Shown here in pieces: positions 1 through 9,896 of a DNA stretch of 64,000 nt (the first letter of the stretch is position 1; each line of letters starts with the position of its first letter). The DNA is taken from the NCBI GenBank assembly GCA_965207125.1, contig OZ242263.1, positions 1 through 64,000 on the forward strand, read 5' to 3'. The notes beneath the pieces are model-generated. The model saw only the letters and a list, made by a program, of their open reading frames with translations, did not search any database and was not told where the DNA came from. The stretch comes from G965207125 sp965207125. Its GTDB lineage: Bacteria > Pseudomonadota > Alphaproteobacteria > Puniceispirillales > UBA1172. The position numbers and the translations under genes are program-made.

Positions 1-24
1 CATCAGCGAAGGATTCTATGGGTC

Positions 25-2712
25 ATGCCTAACGAGATCAAAAAATTTCCCCACGCTCTTTCCATCAACGCCGAGCAGTTGAGTAATATGCAACGCAAGA
101 GCATATCTCCATCATCGACCACGGCCCTTATATGGACAATTTCAGGCATTCTACTGGTCGCTTGTAGTAGCGGCAATGACGGCGGCGACGGTCTTCTAGA
201 TCCGTCTGGTGTGATTCGCGAAGATGATGAGGAACTGAGAGGAACGCTGGGTAATGCTGAGCGAGAACTTGAAAACGGTATTGGCGCCTTCGGCGAGATT
301 GAGGTTGATTCTGGCGGCTTGCAGACCGAATGGATTTACACCCCGGATGATAGAGCCCAAGTGTTGTCTGAAGGAGAATCAGTCACGGAAAAATTCACCT
401 TTACTGGTGGTGATGGAGTGGATGACGTTGTAATAACCATCAAGGTTTTTGGGACGAATGATGACCCTGAGATTGACACGCCTCTTGGCATTCAACGCGG
501 GACCGTCGATCAGAATATCAATATTAATGTAAACAATCTTTTCACGGACATTGACAGATCAGATGAATTAACCCTGACATTCACGGTGATGCTTACTGAT
601 GGCGCCGAGGCGACGTTGGATGATATCGGGCTTACTTACAACGAGAATAGAAACTCCCAAAACGAGATCACCAGCAGAAGAATCACCGGTGACCCGAACG
701 CCGGCACGCACAGGATCAAGGCCGAGGCGGATGATGGTAAAGGTGGGAAGGTTGAGACGACATTTACCATCCAAGTTTCATCGTTTAGCGTCGCCTCCCT
801 CGGCAGAGAGCTTGGTAGAGGGGTGGATGGCGCGGTAGTTAACGGAGTGAGCACAAATGCAGAGGAATTTCTGATCGGCGGGGATAACGATCAGACGCTT
901 AACACTGGCAGAGATGGCGATTATGTCTTTGGCGGACGGGGTAATGATACCATCGATCTCGGGAACGGCGAGGATGTTGTATATTATCGCTATGGCGGCG
1001 ATGACGATGGGTTAGAGGGGATTGACGGTCATGATGTGATCGAGGACTTTGATCTGGACGAAGACTTTCTGGTTCTAGCCCGTGTGGGGAACGGCATTCA
1101 CGGAGAGGCCGGCGCATTTGATGACGCAATTACTTTCAGTACAACGCCTAACTCCGAAGGAGAGATTACCGGTTTCGTGATCACCTTCGCTGGCGGCGGT
1201 AGCTTGACGGTGAACTTTGATAGCGATCCCTTTGTTCCCGATGATGATCAGTCACCCAATCCCAGTCTCAGTACGGTGCTTGGCAACCGCCTGCAACTGA
1301 TTCATTTTGATAATATCGGTTTTAAGTTAAACTCTGCTGAAACTAATATCATCGCCTCACCGGACATCACCAGACTCATTAACCAGTCAGGGAACGGGGT
1401 AGGTGACGCGGAGGTTGGTGCAGACGATGCGTCCTCACGTCAATTCTTGATCGGCGGTGATAACAAGCAGACGCTCAACGCAAGCAGTAGAGGCGATGTG
1501 CTCTTTGGTGGTAAAGGCGATGATACCATCAATCTTGGTAGCGGCGATGATGTTGTATATTATCGCTATGACGGCGAGGGTACAGGTGATTTAGAGTCCA
1601 TTGATGGCAATGATACGATCGAAGATTTTGATCGGGGCGATGACGTTCTAGTTTTGGCTTATGTGGGGGATGACGGAGATGAAATCATCGACCCCACCGA
1701 TTTCTATGGTGCGCTCAAAAGCATCAAGCTGCTGGTTGAGGAAAACGACGATGACGACCTCACCGGTATCGTGTTTACCTTCACGGATCGGTCCGATGGC
1801 GCAGGGGCTAACGATGAAGTCGTTCTGACGGTGAATTTTTCCAGCGTCTTTAGTGCTAGTTCGTCCCAAATCAGAACCATAGACAACGCCTTTGAGGATG
1901 CAGCATCAGGCTCAGAGGAGCGGCTCGTTAAATCTGGCGAGGAAGACGATGCTGTTGCGGTAATCGAGGATATTGTTCTTGGTGAAGATCTGCAGCTGAT
2001 TAATTTTGCTGATATCGGCTTTAAGTTAAACTCTATCGAAACTAATGCCGTTGTCTTGCCTGACGTCTTCACCTTTGCAAAAGAGTTAGGGGATGGGGAC
2101 GATAATGCATCGGTTGGTGTTGACACTGCGGCTTCAAGCCAGTTCTTGCTCGGCGGTGATAACGTGCAGACACTCAACGCTGGCACTGAGGGAGATGCGA
2201 TCTTTGGCGGCAAGGGCGATGATATCATTAGTCTCGGGGGCGGTAAGGATTTTGTATTTTATCGCTATGATGGCGATGATAGCGATGATTCAGAAGCGAG
2301 TGATGGCGCCGATGTGATCAATGATTTTGATCTGGATGAAGACGTTCTAGTTTTGGTTCATGAGAGTAATGAAGTTCACGAGAATGCCAACGCGTTCTAT
2401 GAGGCGATCAAAGGCATCAGCCTGCTTGTTGACGGAGACGGAAATGTTACCGGTATCGTGTTCACCTTCACGGACCGTAGTAACACAACCCAAGAAGTCG
2501 ATCTGACGGTGAATTTTGAAGACGACCTTGCTCCCCCCACAGGCCTAGAGGCCGCCTTTGAGAATGCTAGTTCAGGCGAGCGGGAGATCACATCTGGTCA
2601 AGAAACCGCTGCTTATAGAGTAATCAATGAGATATTTGGCGGCAATCTGGTTCTGATTGATTTTGACGATATCGGTTTTGAGCTAAATACTGCAGAGACT
2701 GATATTGTCTAG
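25..2712 (+). CDS. Lipobox-containing VCBS/RTX-repeat surface protein (895 aa)
   Basis: Predicted cell-envelope protein, probably Ca-binding. Seen: a conserved N-terminal stretch of about 30 residues, then a hydrophobic segment ending in the lipobox LLVAC with Cys47, followed by a Gly/Asp-rich linker. About residues 60-150 resemble a VCBS repeat (ends TNDDPEI) and 150-255 a cadherin-like domain. The rest is three related blocks (about 285-440, 475-665 and 710-895), each with an RTX-like core (FGGRGNDTIDLGNGED, FGGKGDDTINLGSGDD, FGGKGDDIISLGGGKD) and then a D-x-I-x-DFD-x3-D-x-LVL segment as in serralysin C-termini. The start follows GAAGGA at 8-13. It shares its first 47 residues with the protein at 4949 but lacks an adjacent Calx-beta partner. 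Inferred role: adhesin or surface-layer component; ligand unknown. Confidence 0.8.
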   Translation: MPNEIKKFPHALSINAEQLSNMQRKSISPSSTTALIWTISGILLVACSSGNDGGDGLLDPSGVIREDDEELRGTLGNAERELENGIGAFGEIEVDSGGLQTEWIYTPDDRAQVLSEGESVTEKFTFTGGDGVDDVVITIKVFGTNDDPEIDTPLGIQRGTVDQNININVNNLFTDIDRSDELTLTFTVMLTDGAEATLDDIGLTYNENRNSQNEITSRRITGDPNAGTHRIKAEADDGKGGKVETTFTIQVSSFSVASLGRELGRGVDGAVVNGVSTNAEEFLIGGDNDQTLNTGRDGDYVFGGRGNDTIDLGNGEDVVYYRYGGDDDGLEGIDGHDVIEDFDLDEDFLVLARVGNGIHGEAGAFDDAITFSTTPNSEGEITGFVITFAGGGSLTVNFDSDPFVPDDDQSPNPSLSTVLGNRLQLIHFDNIGFKLNSAETNIIASPDITRLINQSGNGVGDAEVGADDASSRQFLIGGDNKQTLNASSRGDVLFGGKGDDTINLGSGDDVVYYRYDGEGTGDLESIDGNDTIEDFDRGDDVLVLAYVGDDGDEIIDPTDFYGALKSIKLLVEENDDDDLTGIVFTFTDRSDGAGANDEVVLTVNFSSVFSASSSQIRTIDNAFEDAASGSEERLVKSGEEDDAVAVIEDIVLGEDLQLINFADIGFKLNSIETNAVVLPDVFTFAKELGDGDDNASVGVDTAASSQFLLGGDNVQTLNAGTEGDAIFGGKGDDIISLGGGKDFVFYRYDGDDSDDSEASDGADVINDFDLDEDVLVLVHESNEVHENANAFYEAIKGISLLVDGDGNVTGIVFTFTDRSNTTQEVDLTVNFEDDLAPPTGLEAAFENASSGEREITSGQETAAYRVINEIFGGNLVLIDFDDIGFELNTAETDIV

Positions 2713-4264
2713 CGCTGAGCGGCGACAAAAAATAAGATAAAATTGATGCTAGGGATGCCTATGGATGGCAACCTGGCAGAATTCCTGACCTAGTTTTCAC
2801 CCACTCGCTGACGATAAGCTAATCCTGCTACGGGCGAGGGACGCTGAACCTGCTCCAACTCCAACAATAAAAACTGTTCGCTGTCTTGAGGAATCGGAAG
2901 ATCAATATGTTTCCGGGCCTCGCTGAAACGGGGTAGATTACTGCTGGATAGGTAATGCGGCTTCTAGTCTCTAGATGATTCCGAGCATTTTTCACCATAA
3001 AGAGATTGATTACGCGGTGGGATATGCGGGGTGGGGGCTGTATGGGCGAAATGGTGTGGCAAGAAGATGGCCGAACAGGCGTTGAGGACTGGGCGAGATG
3101 GTGCGCATTGTCATAGGCCCGCCACCCAGCGTCAGTGCAGTAGCCTACGCATAGCTATTCTTGCCCTTGCTTTGTGCCGATTATAAACAGCCACTACTAT
3201 TTATGTGACGTGCTTAACCAGTAGCATCGTGGATGAGACGATGAATAATAAAGGCAAGCGCAGCATCCGGGCTTCAGAGTGGCGGATTTTTTATCTGGAC
3301 AGAGATATCTCTATTAATTTCTATCCGGATTGCTGAAATTCTCTTGTTAGGTTTGCGATAATGACGGGTGATGTAGAAGCGGCCCCGGCAAAAGCTGGGT
3401 TGCGCTAAGAAACCAGCCCCGCGTCATAAAAGATTTCTTCCGTCGCCGCGACCAGGAGAGGGTTGATGGTCTATTCGTGAGAATCGTCTGTGATGAGATC
3501 GTGGTGGCTGGTGATTTTTGCTTCTGACTTTTGCCTTAGGCGGCATCAAGTGCATATCGAGTGGCAAAGGCCTCGCTGTATCGCCGCGCTTTTGCAAGCA
3601 AGACGGAAAGCGAATCATAATAAGGTGTATAGGAGCTAATAAGCGGGGTGGTGATTCCGATACCCTCTATAAGACTTTCTAAATGGCTCTAGAATGGCAG
3701 GCTTTAGCGGGGTCATCATGCCGGTGCGCGAGCGAGTACAGTTAGACTTGACCGGTGTGCCGATTGAGGGCGATGAGATGAACATATTTTCATCGCTCTT
3801 ATGATGATGGCGATTGACGTTGATATAGTTTTAGAAAATGGGGTTTTGGGGAAATGGGTAAGAATGATCGGGTCGGGCTGAGGATAATGCGCCAAGATGA
3901 TAAATGAGCAAAGCCCTTCAACGCAGTGTCGCGTGACAGGTGACCCATCTCAAGGAAAGTTTTTGAGCGGCTGGCGCGCCCGCTATGAGAGATGAAATGC
4001 CGATGGGCACGGCGTACCACGTACTTGCTATCGCTTGGTATGATGATTCGTTGTTCCTCCCTTGTGTCTAATTTATAAAGCCTGCGCTGCACAATCGAGA
4101 ACGGTTTTAGGTAGATCACGGGGTAAGGGCGGGGAATGAGCGGCTGGCATATTGCCGGGCAAAAAACAAAGTGCGGCTCAGGACGCCATTAAAAGCCACC
4201 TTCGGTTAAAATCAGGTTTGAACTTATCAGCAGTTTGGGCTATAGAATTTAACTCTCATTGAGA
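2713..4264. other. 1.55-kb stretch with no recognisable gene
   Basis: I find no convincing coding region here. Short open frames on the minus strand (3424-3618, 3799-4119) have no recognisable domain, no clear ribosome binding site and low-complexity composition. In-frame fragments such as 3230-3336 on the plus strand read as protein-like for about 35 codons and then stop. The region may be a decayed gene, possibly the missing partner of the upstream surface protein, but I cannot show homology by eye. Confidence 0.5.
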
Positions 4265-4339
<75 letters not shown>

Positions 4340-4948
4340 TTTTCTTTGTTATTCTTTTCCCGTCATATGTATGTTGGTAAGTTGTCTGCCGTAAAAACGA
4401 TGATCTTGCGAATACTCGTGGTTTCGTGCGGCATCGGGGATGACAGAATCGTATTCTCTTCTATCAAGAGAAAAAGCGAGGTGGTTAAGATTGTGTGAGG
4501 TTTTACATAATATGGGGTGATGGGTATAGCGGTGGCGGGGGCGCAGGCCTGCTCTAGTGGTGATGGCGATGATTGTGAGTAGAACGACAAAAATAAATGA
4601 AAAATCATAAAAACTAAGGGGTGATAATAAACACGATTTTATTATAAATGCCTCATATGAGGCGTATAAATCCATATATCCTTAAGTGTTAAACTCCTCG
4701 CTAAGCCTCATGATTGCTAGGTTTGGGCATGATCGCTGGCGATAAAATCTTCCTCCAAACCGTGTGAGAAATTATTTATTAAAAAAGTGAAAAAACAGGT
4801 TTTTGTTAACTTTATATTAACCTTTTGTGGGTAATTTCTGTTCACTACGAAGGAACTGGCTAAGGCTTGATTGTCTTATTTAATAAAGGTTATGCTAGTT
4901 TTTTCAAGGTTTGACAAAAATTTACTATCAGTGAAGGATCTATGAACC
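4340..4948. other. AT-rich intergenic leader upstream of the second surface-protein operon
   Basis: A 609-bp non-coding interval. A fragment around 4425-4450 reads like the interspersed palindromic repeats common in alphaproteobacterial intergenic DNA (its minus-strand translation gives the familiar SVIPDAARN). The last 150 bp are very AT-rich and carry the probable promoter and ribosome binding site of the gene at 4949. No tRNA-like or gene-like structure is seen in the rest. Confidence 0.5.
4867..4896 (+). promoter_or_regulatory. Putative sigma70-type promoter of the 4949 operon
   Basis: TTGATT (4867-4872), 18-bp spacer, TATGCT (4891-4896). A second -35-like TTGACA at 4911 has no good -10 partner before the start codon. 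Assigned by pattern only. Confidence 0.35.
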
Positions 4949-7312
4949 ATGCCTAACGAGATTAAAAAATTCCCTTATGCTCTTTCTGTGGACGCCGAGC
5001 AATCGGACAATACGCGACGGAAGAGTATATCTCAGTCATCAACTACGGCACTTATCTGGACGATTTCAGGCATTATACTGGTTGCTTGCGGCAGTAGCGG
5101 TGGTGGTAGTGGTGGAAACCGGATTGAAGAAGATGGTGCCCCGATCACTGGACCGATTGGTGATGGTCTGACCGATCCTACGCCTCCAGATGTTCTTCAA
5201 GGCATTTACGGTGCACTAACATTTGATGCGGCTACTAGAACTTGGACTTACACGCTGGACACTGGTGCGGTTGTGCAGGCATTGGCTGAAGGGCAGACAG
5301 AAACAGAAACCTTCACCTTTACAGATGCCGCGGCTGGCAGTGACGCCACTGAGGATGTAGTCATCACGGTGGTGGGAGTGAATGATGCCCCTGGGGTTGA
5401 TACACCTATAGGGAGGCAAGGCGTGAGGTTAGATCAGCCGATCACAGCGATTGATCTGAGCGATCTTTTCAGAGATGTTGACGCTGGTGATGAATTTACT
5501 TTGACGGTGACGGGATTGCCGAGCGGGCTTAGCTATGCTCCTGACACCGGAATCACTGGCACACCAGACACTGAGGGCGAATTTACGGTCACGGTTGTGG
5601 CGACTGATAGCAATGGTGGGACTGAGACAACGACATTTGTTGTGGCTGTGGTGGGGCAAATCGTGATTAATGCGGATGCTGACGAGGTCACTGGAACGAT
5701 TAGTCTGGCCGATCCTGCAGATCCAGGTGCTCCTCTTCGAGGCACTTACGGTACACTAACGTATGTTGCGGCGACTAAAACTTGGACTTACATGCTGGAT
5801 AGCGATAATGCGGCTGTGCAGGCATTGGCTGAAGGGGAGGAGCTAACAGAAACCTTCACCTTTACAGATGCCACGGATAACAGTGTCACTGAGGATGTAG
5901 AGATCACGGTGGTCGGGGTGAATGATGCACCGGAGATAACCGCATCAGGAGGAGTGAGTGTACAAGATGGTGATACTTCATTCGCTACTAATCTCACAGT
6001 GGATGATGTGGATGATGGGGATCTAGCCGCCCTCACGTCAGGCAGTTTCACCTTAACTGCTGGCACGGGTGCCACTGCTGCTATCGTGAACAAGTTCGAA
6101 GTGGTTAACATCAACGGACAATGGCAGCTTCAGTTGAAATCAGGGCAGAGTATTGTTCTTGCTGATGCCGCTGCTTTCATTATCAATGTCTCCGTTACAG
6201 ACGCTGGTGGCTTAACCGATAATGTGGACGTCTCGTTTACTGTCACCCCGGCTCGGGTCCTAATTGATACGAACAGTGATATCGTGGGTGCGGCCTTTGA
6301 AGGTGATCTATCGACTAGTGGCGATCTTGATCCCGCGAGTGGTGTTACGCTCGCACCGACAACTCCGTTCACCATCTCTACTGCAGCCACTTATGGTACA
6401 GCCGCTATCAATGATGATGGCGAGTGGGTGTACACGCTAGATAACGGAAATGCCGATGTGAGAGCGCTCAATAGCGGTGAGACTCTCACCGATACCTTTG
6501 TAGTGAATATTACGGCCACTGATGGTGCGCAAACTCAAACAATCACTATTACCATTAGTGGCAGAACCGATGTACTGGGTACTAATGGTCCAGATGATCT
6601 TGGAGATGAAAGTACGAGTAATCACCAGGCTATTTTTGGCGGCCGAGGCGATGACACCCTCACAGGCGGTCTCGGTGATGACCTGCTTGTCGGCGGATAT
6701 GGTCAAGATACAATAGATCTGACCGCTGGCGGTACAGATACCGTGCTTTATCGTCTTAATAGTAGCGACGCTGACGGTGTTGCTAGAGCCGAGGATGGCC
6801 AAGATACGGTTATAGAATTTACCCCCGGTGATGATAAATTGGTTATTCTCGATGTTAACGAATCCCCCATGACCCTTGCTGCTTTATTCGCTAGCCTACC
6901 AGGAGGCAATTTTCAGCTAGGTATTAACGAGGAGGATTTCACCGATGATGGGGCTATTATTGATTTTACTTTAAGTGACAGCGAATTAGATGCTGGTGCA
7001 AGAGCTTTTTTGGTTATATCTCTTCCAGCAAGCGGTACAATCGATGGAAACCCGACATCTAATCCAGCAGGAAGCCAGCTTCGAATTCTCTTTGACCGTG
7101 TGACCTCTGAGGCTTTGAATGACATGACGGTTTGGGATACTCTCACTGGGGGAAGTAATTTTTCTTCAGCGACTATTCTCGATGCTGCTCAGCTGAGTAG
7201 TCTGTTCGGTGGATTCGGCAGGCCGGGTTATGACGTCGCTCTGGATGACGGGGGTTTTATCAGTACTATCGGTCCTGATGACTTGCCAGACTCTTATTTT
7301 GAGATCGCGTAA
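4949..7312 (+). CDS. Lipobox-containing VCBS/cadherin/RTX surface protein (787 aa)
   Basis: Paralogue of the gene at 25. The N-terminus MPNEIKKFP, the hydrophobic segment and the lipobox LVAC-Cys47 are shared, followed by a Gly/Ser-rich linker. Domains by eye: VCBS-like (about 80-150, ends GVNDAPG), Ig/cadherin-like (150-235), VCBS-like (240-330, ends GVNDAPEI), cadherin-like (330-440), VCBS-like (445-540). RTX-like repeats follow at about 560-600 (GGRGDDTLTGGLGDDLLVGG), then a tail ending DDLPDSYFEIA. GAAGGA lies 12 nt before the ATG. It is followed after 27 nt, in the same reading frame, by the Calx-beta-type gene at 7340, so the two probably form an operon. Predicted to be envelope-anchored and Ca-binding; true function unknown. 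Confidence 0.8.
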   Translation: MPNEIKKFPYALSVDAEQSDNTRRKSISQSSTTALIWTISGIILVACGSSGGGSGGNRIEEDGAPITGPIGDGLTDPTPPDVLQGIYGALTFDAATRTWTYTLDTGAVVQALAEGQTETETFTFTDAAAGSDATEDVVITVVGVNDAPGVDTPIGRQGVRLDQPITAIDLSDLFRDVDAGDEFTLTVTGLPSGLSYAPDTGITGTPDTEGEFTVTVVATDSNGGTETTTFVVAVVGQIVINADADEVTGTISLADPADPGAPLRGTYGTLTYVAATKTWTYMLDSDNAAVQALAEGEELTETFTFTDATDNSVTEDVEITVVGVNDAPEITASGGVSVQDGDTSFATNLTVDDVDDGDLAALTSGSFTLTAGTGATAAIVNKFEVVNINGQWQLQLKSGQSIVLADAAAFIINVSVTDAGGLTDNVDVSFTVTPARVLIDTNSDIVGAAFEGDLSTSGDLDPASGVTLAPTTPFTISTAATYGTAAINDDGEWVYTLDNGNADVRALNSGETLTDTFVVNITATDGAQTQTITITISGRTDVLGTNGPDDLGDESTSNHQAIFGGRGDDTLTGGLGDDLLVGGYGQDTIDLTAGGTDTVLYRLNSSDADGVARAEDGQDTVIEFTPGDDKLVILDVNESPMTLAALFASLPGGNFQLGINEEDFTDDGAIIDFTLSDSELDAGARAFLVISLPASGTIDGNPTSNPAGSQLRILFDRVTSEALNDMTVWDTLTGGSNFSSATILDAAQLSSLFGGFGRPGYDVALDDGGFISTIGPDDLPDSYFEIA

Positions 7313-7339
7313 AAACGCATAAGGAAAGGATACATCACG

Positions 7340-9388
7340 ATGCCTAATTTCAAAATTGAATTTGTTGCTTCGACCTTCACCGAAGGGGAAGCTTCAGGGG
7401 TAGCACAACTTCGCATCACTTGGGATGCTCCAGTTTCCGCTGAAACGGAGCTGAAATGGGAAATCTTGTTCAAGGGGTTCCTCCCTACTAACTCTGATGA
7501 TTACGATGCGCTAACTGGTACCGTTATTATACCGCAAAGCGCTCAGGGGGAGATGCTTGTCGGCATACCTATCGCGAATGATGACATCGGCGAGTATACA
7601 AAAGAGATTGCTGTGCGACTGTCGGAAGGTGATAGTAATACTAATACACAGGACACGATCGTGCCTACTGAAGCCTCTGCTGTGCTTAAGGATGATGACC
7701 CATTTCTAGAAGCTAGTCCTTATATTCTGGTTGGTGGTATCAACGATAACGTCCTTACCCTTGGCTCAACGGCTGAAGGCAGTGTACAAGGTTTGCTTGG
7801 TGAGGATACTTATATTGTCACGCGTTATCAAAGCGCTGCGGTTTCAATTGCGGAATTTGGCAACAATATCTTGAAACTTGATAATGGCGTTGAAGTTGCC
7901 GGATGGGTAGTGGGCAGAGATACAGGTCTGCTCACACTGGCTAGTGGTGAAATAATACGAGTTCCTGTGGTATCAGGTTGGCAGTTTCAGATTGGCGATG
8001 GTGAGATCTTGACGCTTGCTGAGTTCGAGGCGGCAATTGGGGTTCCTGCCAACCCTGGCGATCCCTTTGTTTCTTATATCGTTGAAACCAATTTACCTGC
8101 CGAGGTGGGTGATGGACATGATGCTAACTCGTTAATTGTTGGTACAGGATCTCAGGATGTTTTCACCGCTGGTGAGGACGGTCCTTCTGACTTGCAAGGT
8201 CTTATTGGTTCGGACACTTATATTATCACGCGTTTTCAGAGCGCTGCGGTTTCAATTGCGGAATTTGGCGCCAACGTTTTGAAACTTGATGTTGGTCTTG
8301 AAGTTGCCGGATGGGTAGTGGGCAGAGATACAGGTCTGCTCACACTGACTAGTGGTAACATAGTACGAGTTCCTGTGGTATCAGGTTGGCAGTTTCAGAT
8401 TGCTGATGGTGAGATCTTGACGCTTGCTGAGTTCGAGGCGGCAATTGGAGTTCCTAGCGACCCTAGTGTTTCCTTTACCCCCTTCACAGTGCCATTCCCA
8501 GATTCAGAGCCTCCCGTCGACCCCTCGAATAACGTCCCAACTCTCACGGGAACTAATCTTGATGCGATCTTTGTAAAAGGCGAAGCTGGGACAGTGGATT
8601 TGTCAGGTTCATTTGACGATGCGGATGCTGGAGACACATTAACCTTTAGTAGTTCAAACCTTCCAACAGGATTTACGCTCGATTCTGCTACTGGAGTTCT
8701 CTCATCTACGCCAGGGACCGTAGGGCTGTTCGAAGATATCGTGGTTACTGCTAGTGATGGAAAGTCTGGCGGAACGGTCGATTATACGTTCGATATTAGT
8801 GTCAGTATCGCTGAAGATCCTACGTATTATTTCGCTTGGACGCCAACGGGAGCAGATGTGGGCGGCGTTCTTATTAAAAAAGGATCGTTAGATCGTTATA
8901 CTGTTAGTGATGATGTTTTTAGCGCTACGCCCGATGAGACCAATGACATATTATCAGGCGATAATGTTGTGAGACTCGGTACTACATTTACCGATGATGC
9001 AGATGGAGAAACAATTTCCCTCGGTGGAGGATCTGATCTCTATCGTGTCGAGGCTGGTTTCAATGCCGATGTTATCATCGATGATACTAGTGGAATCGAA
9101 GGTGCTTCGAATGTCATCCAGTTCTTGAGCGATGTCACTATCAATGGTTATGAAGTTGTTGAGGTAAATATAATCCCAGGTGATGATTCCGCGACGCTCA
9201 GAACCCTTTACCTCGAGATTGATACCGACGCCACTGCAGCGGAAAATCTTGTACTCCTTGAGATTGCGACCCCTAAAACGCAGTTTTATCAGGTTGGTGC
9301 GGCTACGGAAACTCTCCTTACATACGATGATTTTCTCGCCACTCTCACTGAGATAGATATATCAGGCGTAGGACCTGACGTAGTATAA
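7340..9388 (+). CDS. Calx-beta-like / repeated TYIV-unit protein (682 aa)
   Basis: No signal peptide is visible. Residues about 3-125 resemble a Calx-beta domain (FKIEFVAS...TGTVIIPQ...ASAVLKDDD). Two copies of a unit of about 120 residues follow (about 130-250 and 255-380). Each has the core DTYIVTRYQSA or DTYIITRFQSA, a GVEVAGWVVG strand and a closing FQIGDGEILTLAEFEAAIG. A dystroglycan/Ig-like domain (about 400-490, NLPTGFTLDSATGVLSSTP) is next, then a C-terminal domain of about 185 residues shared by all three paralogues. Without a signal peptide, export by a type I system is a possible inference, but no such system is in the window. GAAAGGA precedes the ATG. A strong hairpin terminator follows. 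This is the single-module version of the longer genes at 10281 and 17885. Confidence 0.75.
   Translation: MPNFKIEFVASTFTEGEASGVAQLRITWDAPVSAETELKWEILFKGFLPTNSDDYDALTGTVIIPQSAQGEMLVGIPIANDDIGEYTKEIAVRLSEGDSNTNTQDTIVPTEASAVLKDDDPFLEASPYILVGGINDNVLTLGSTAEGSVQGLLGEDTYIVTRYQSAAVSIAEFGNNILKLDNGVEVAGWVVGRDTGLLTLASGEIIRVPVVSGWQFQIGDGEILTLAEFEAAIGVPANPGDPFVSYIVETNLPAEVGDGHDANSLIVGTGSQDVFTAGEDGPSDLQGLIGSDTYIITRFQSAAVSIAEFGANVLKLDVGLEVAGWVVGRDTGLLTLTSGNIVRVPVVSGWQFQIADGEILTLAEFEAAIGVPSDPSVSFTPFTVPFPDSEPPVDPSNNVPTLTGTNLDAIFVKGEAGTVDLSGSFDDADAGDTLTFSSSNLPTGFTLDSATGVLSSTPGTVGLFEDIVVTASDGKSGGTVDYTFDISVSIAEDPTYYFAWTPTGADVGGVLIKKGSLDRYTVSDDVFSATPDETNDILSGDNVVRLGTTFTDDADGETISLGGGSDLYRVEAGFNADVIIDDTSGIEGASNVIQFLSDVTINGYEVVEVNIIPGDDSATLRTLYLEIDTDATAAENLVLLEIATPKTQFYQVGAATETLLTYDDFLATLTEIDISGVGPDVV
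7637..7648 (+). repeat. Short AATACT tract (about 2 units)
   Basis: Two hexanucleotide units (the second AATACA) encoding Asn-Thr between the Calx-beta strands. The same site carries 3 or 4 units in the paralogous modules downstream. Confidence 0.7.
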
Positions 9389-9688
9389 TCCAAACTTTAT
9401 TTTCATAAAGTTACTTCACCTATCCTTTAGGAACGTAATTCTCGAAGTAGAATGAGTTCCTTGAGGGTAGGTTTTAGCGCCTAATCTGGGAATGAATTTT
9501 GTCAATCTGCTCATCATCATCGAGGGCAACTCGGAATTCGTTAGAATAACCCGGTTTTCGCTGATACGGCCTTAGGTATCCATGAGAGATAATGATATTG
9601 CCTGATGCTTAATTAGGCGCCAATCCCGCAAGACGCTCATCTATCCTAACCATTAAACACGAGCCATTCTGACGCAGCCAAGCGCGCG
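9389..9688. repeat. 3' flank repeat, copy 1 (terminator plus ygjP tail)
   Basis: About 300 bp nearly identical to 13800-14095 and 21452-21746. It includes a hairpin (AACTTTAT...ATAAAGTT), the long terminator stem and the last ~80 bp of ygjP on the minus strand. The intact ygjP lies only at the third copy, so this copy is a duplicate carried with the surface-protein gene. Confidence 0.9.
9418..9475 (+). terminator. Hairpin terminator of the 7340 gene
   Basis: ACCTATCCTTTAGGAAC pairs with GTTCCTTGAGGGTAGGT (a few mismatches) around a 21-nt loop and is followed by TTTT. The equivalent at 13829 pairs perfectly, so selection or conversion has kept this structure after each paralogue. Confidence 0.7.
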
Positions 9689-9892
9689 CGGGTGCGACAT
9701 AAATTTCGCCTTATGGCGCTGTGTATGGATATTGAGTTCCTTATTTGAAGCATCTTTAATTTGCTCTTGTGATCGGTTACTTTTTTCACCTTCATTTTTC
9801 CAAGAGCGGGTGCGAAGGCTTCCCTGTAACATGACTAGTTTGCCTTTAAGAGAGATTTGGCTCATCAATTTCTCGAGGCAATCGACCAACTT
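9609..9892 (-). pseudogene. Chimeric ssb fragment joined to ygjP tail, copy 1
   Basis: Read on the minus strand, 9892 to about 9700 encodes the middle of a single-stranded-DNA-binding protein (KLV...LMSQISLKGKLVMLQGS, LRTRSWKNEGE, compared with the SSB pattern KGSKVYIEGSLQTRSW). It then runs into the last ~25 codons of the YgjP metallopeptidase. The junction is at the shared string agccaagcgcg. Copy 1 has a 2-nt insertion relative to copy 2 (14019-14339), which shifts the ygjP tail out of frame. Not a functional gene. Confidence 0.7.
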
Positions 9893-9896
9893 TGGC

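Noticed and set aside
4349..4675. Minus-strand 108-codon frame with a hydrophobic start
   Set aside because: It contains the SVIPDAARN string that marks translated intergenic repeats, overlaps the tRNA-Val leader and has no ribosome binding site.
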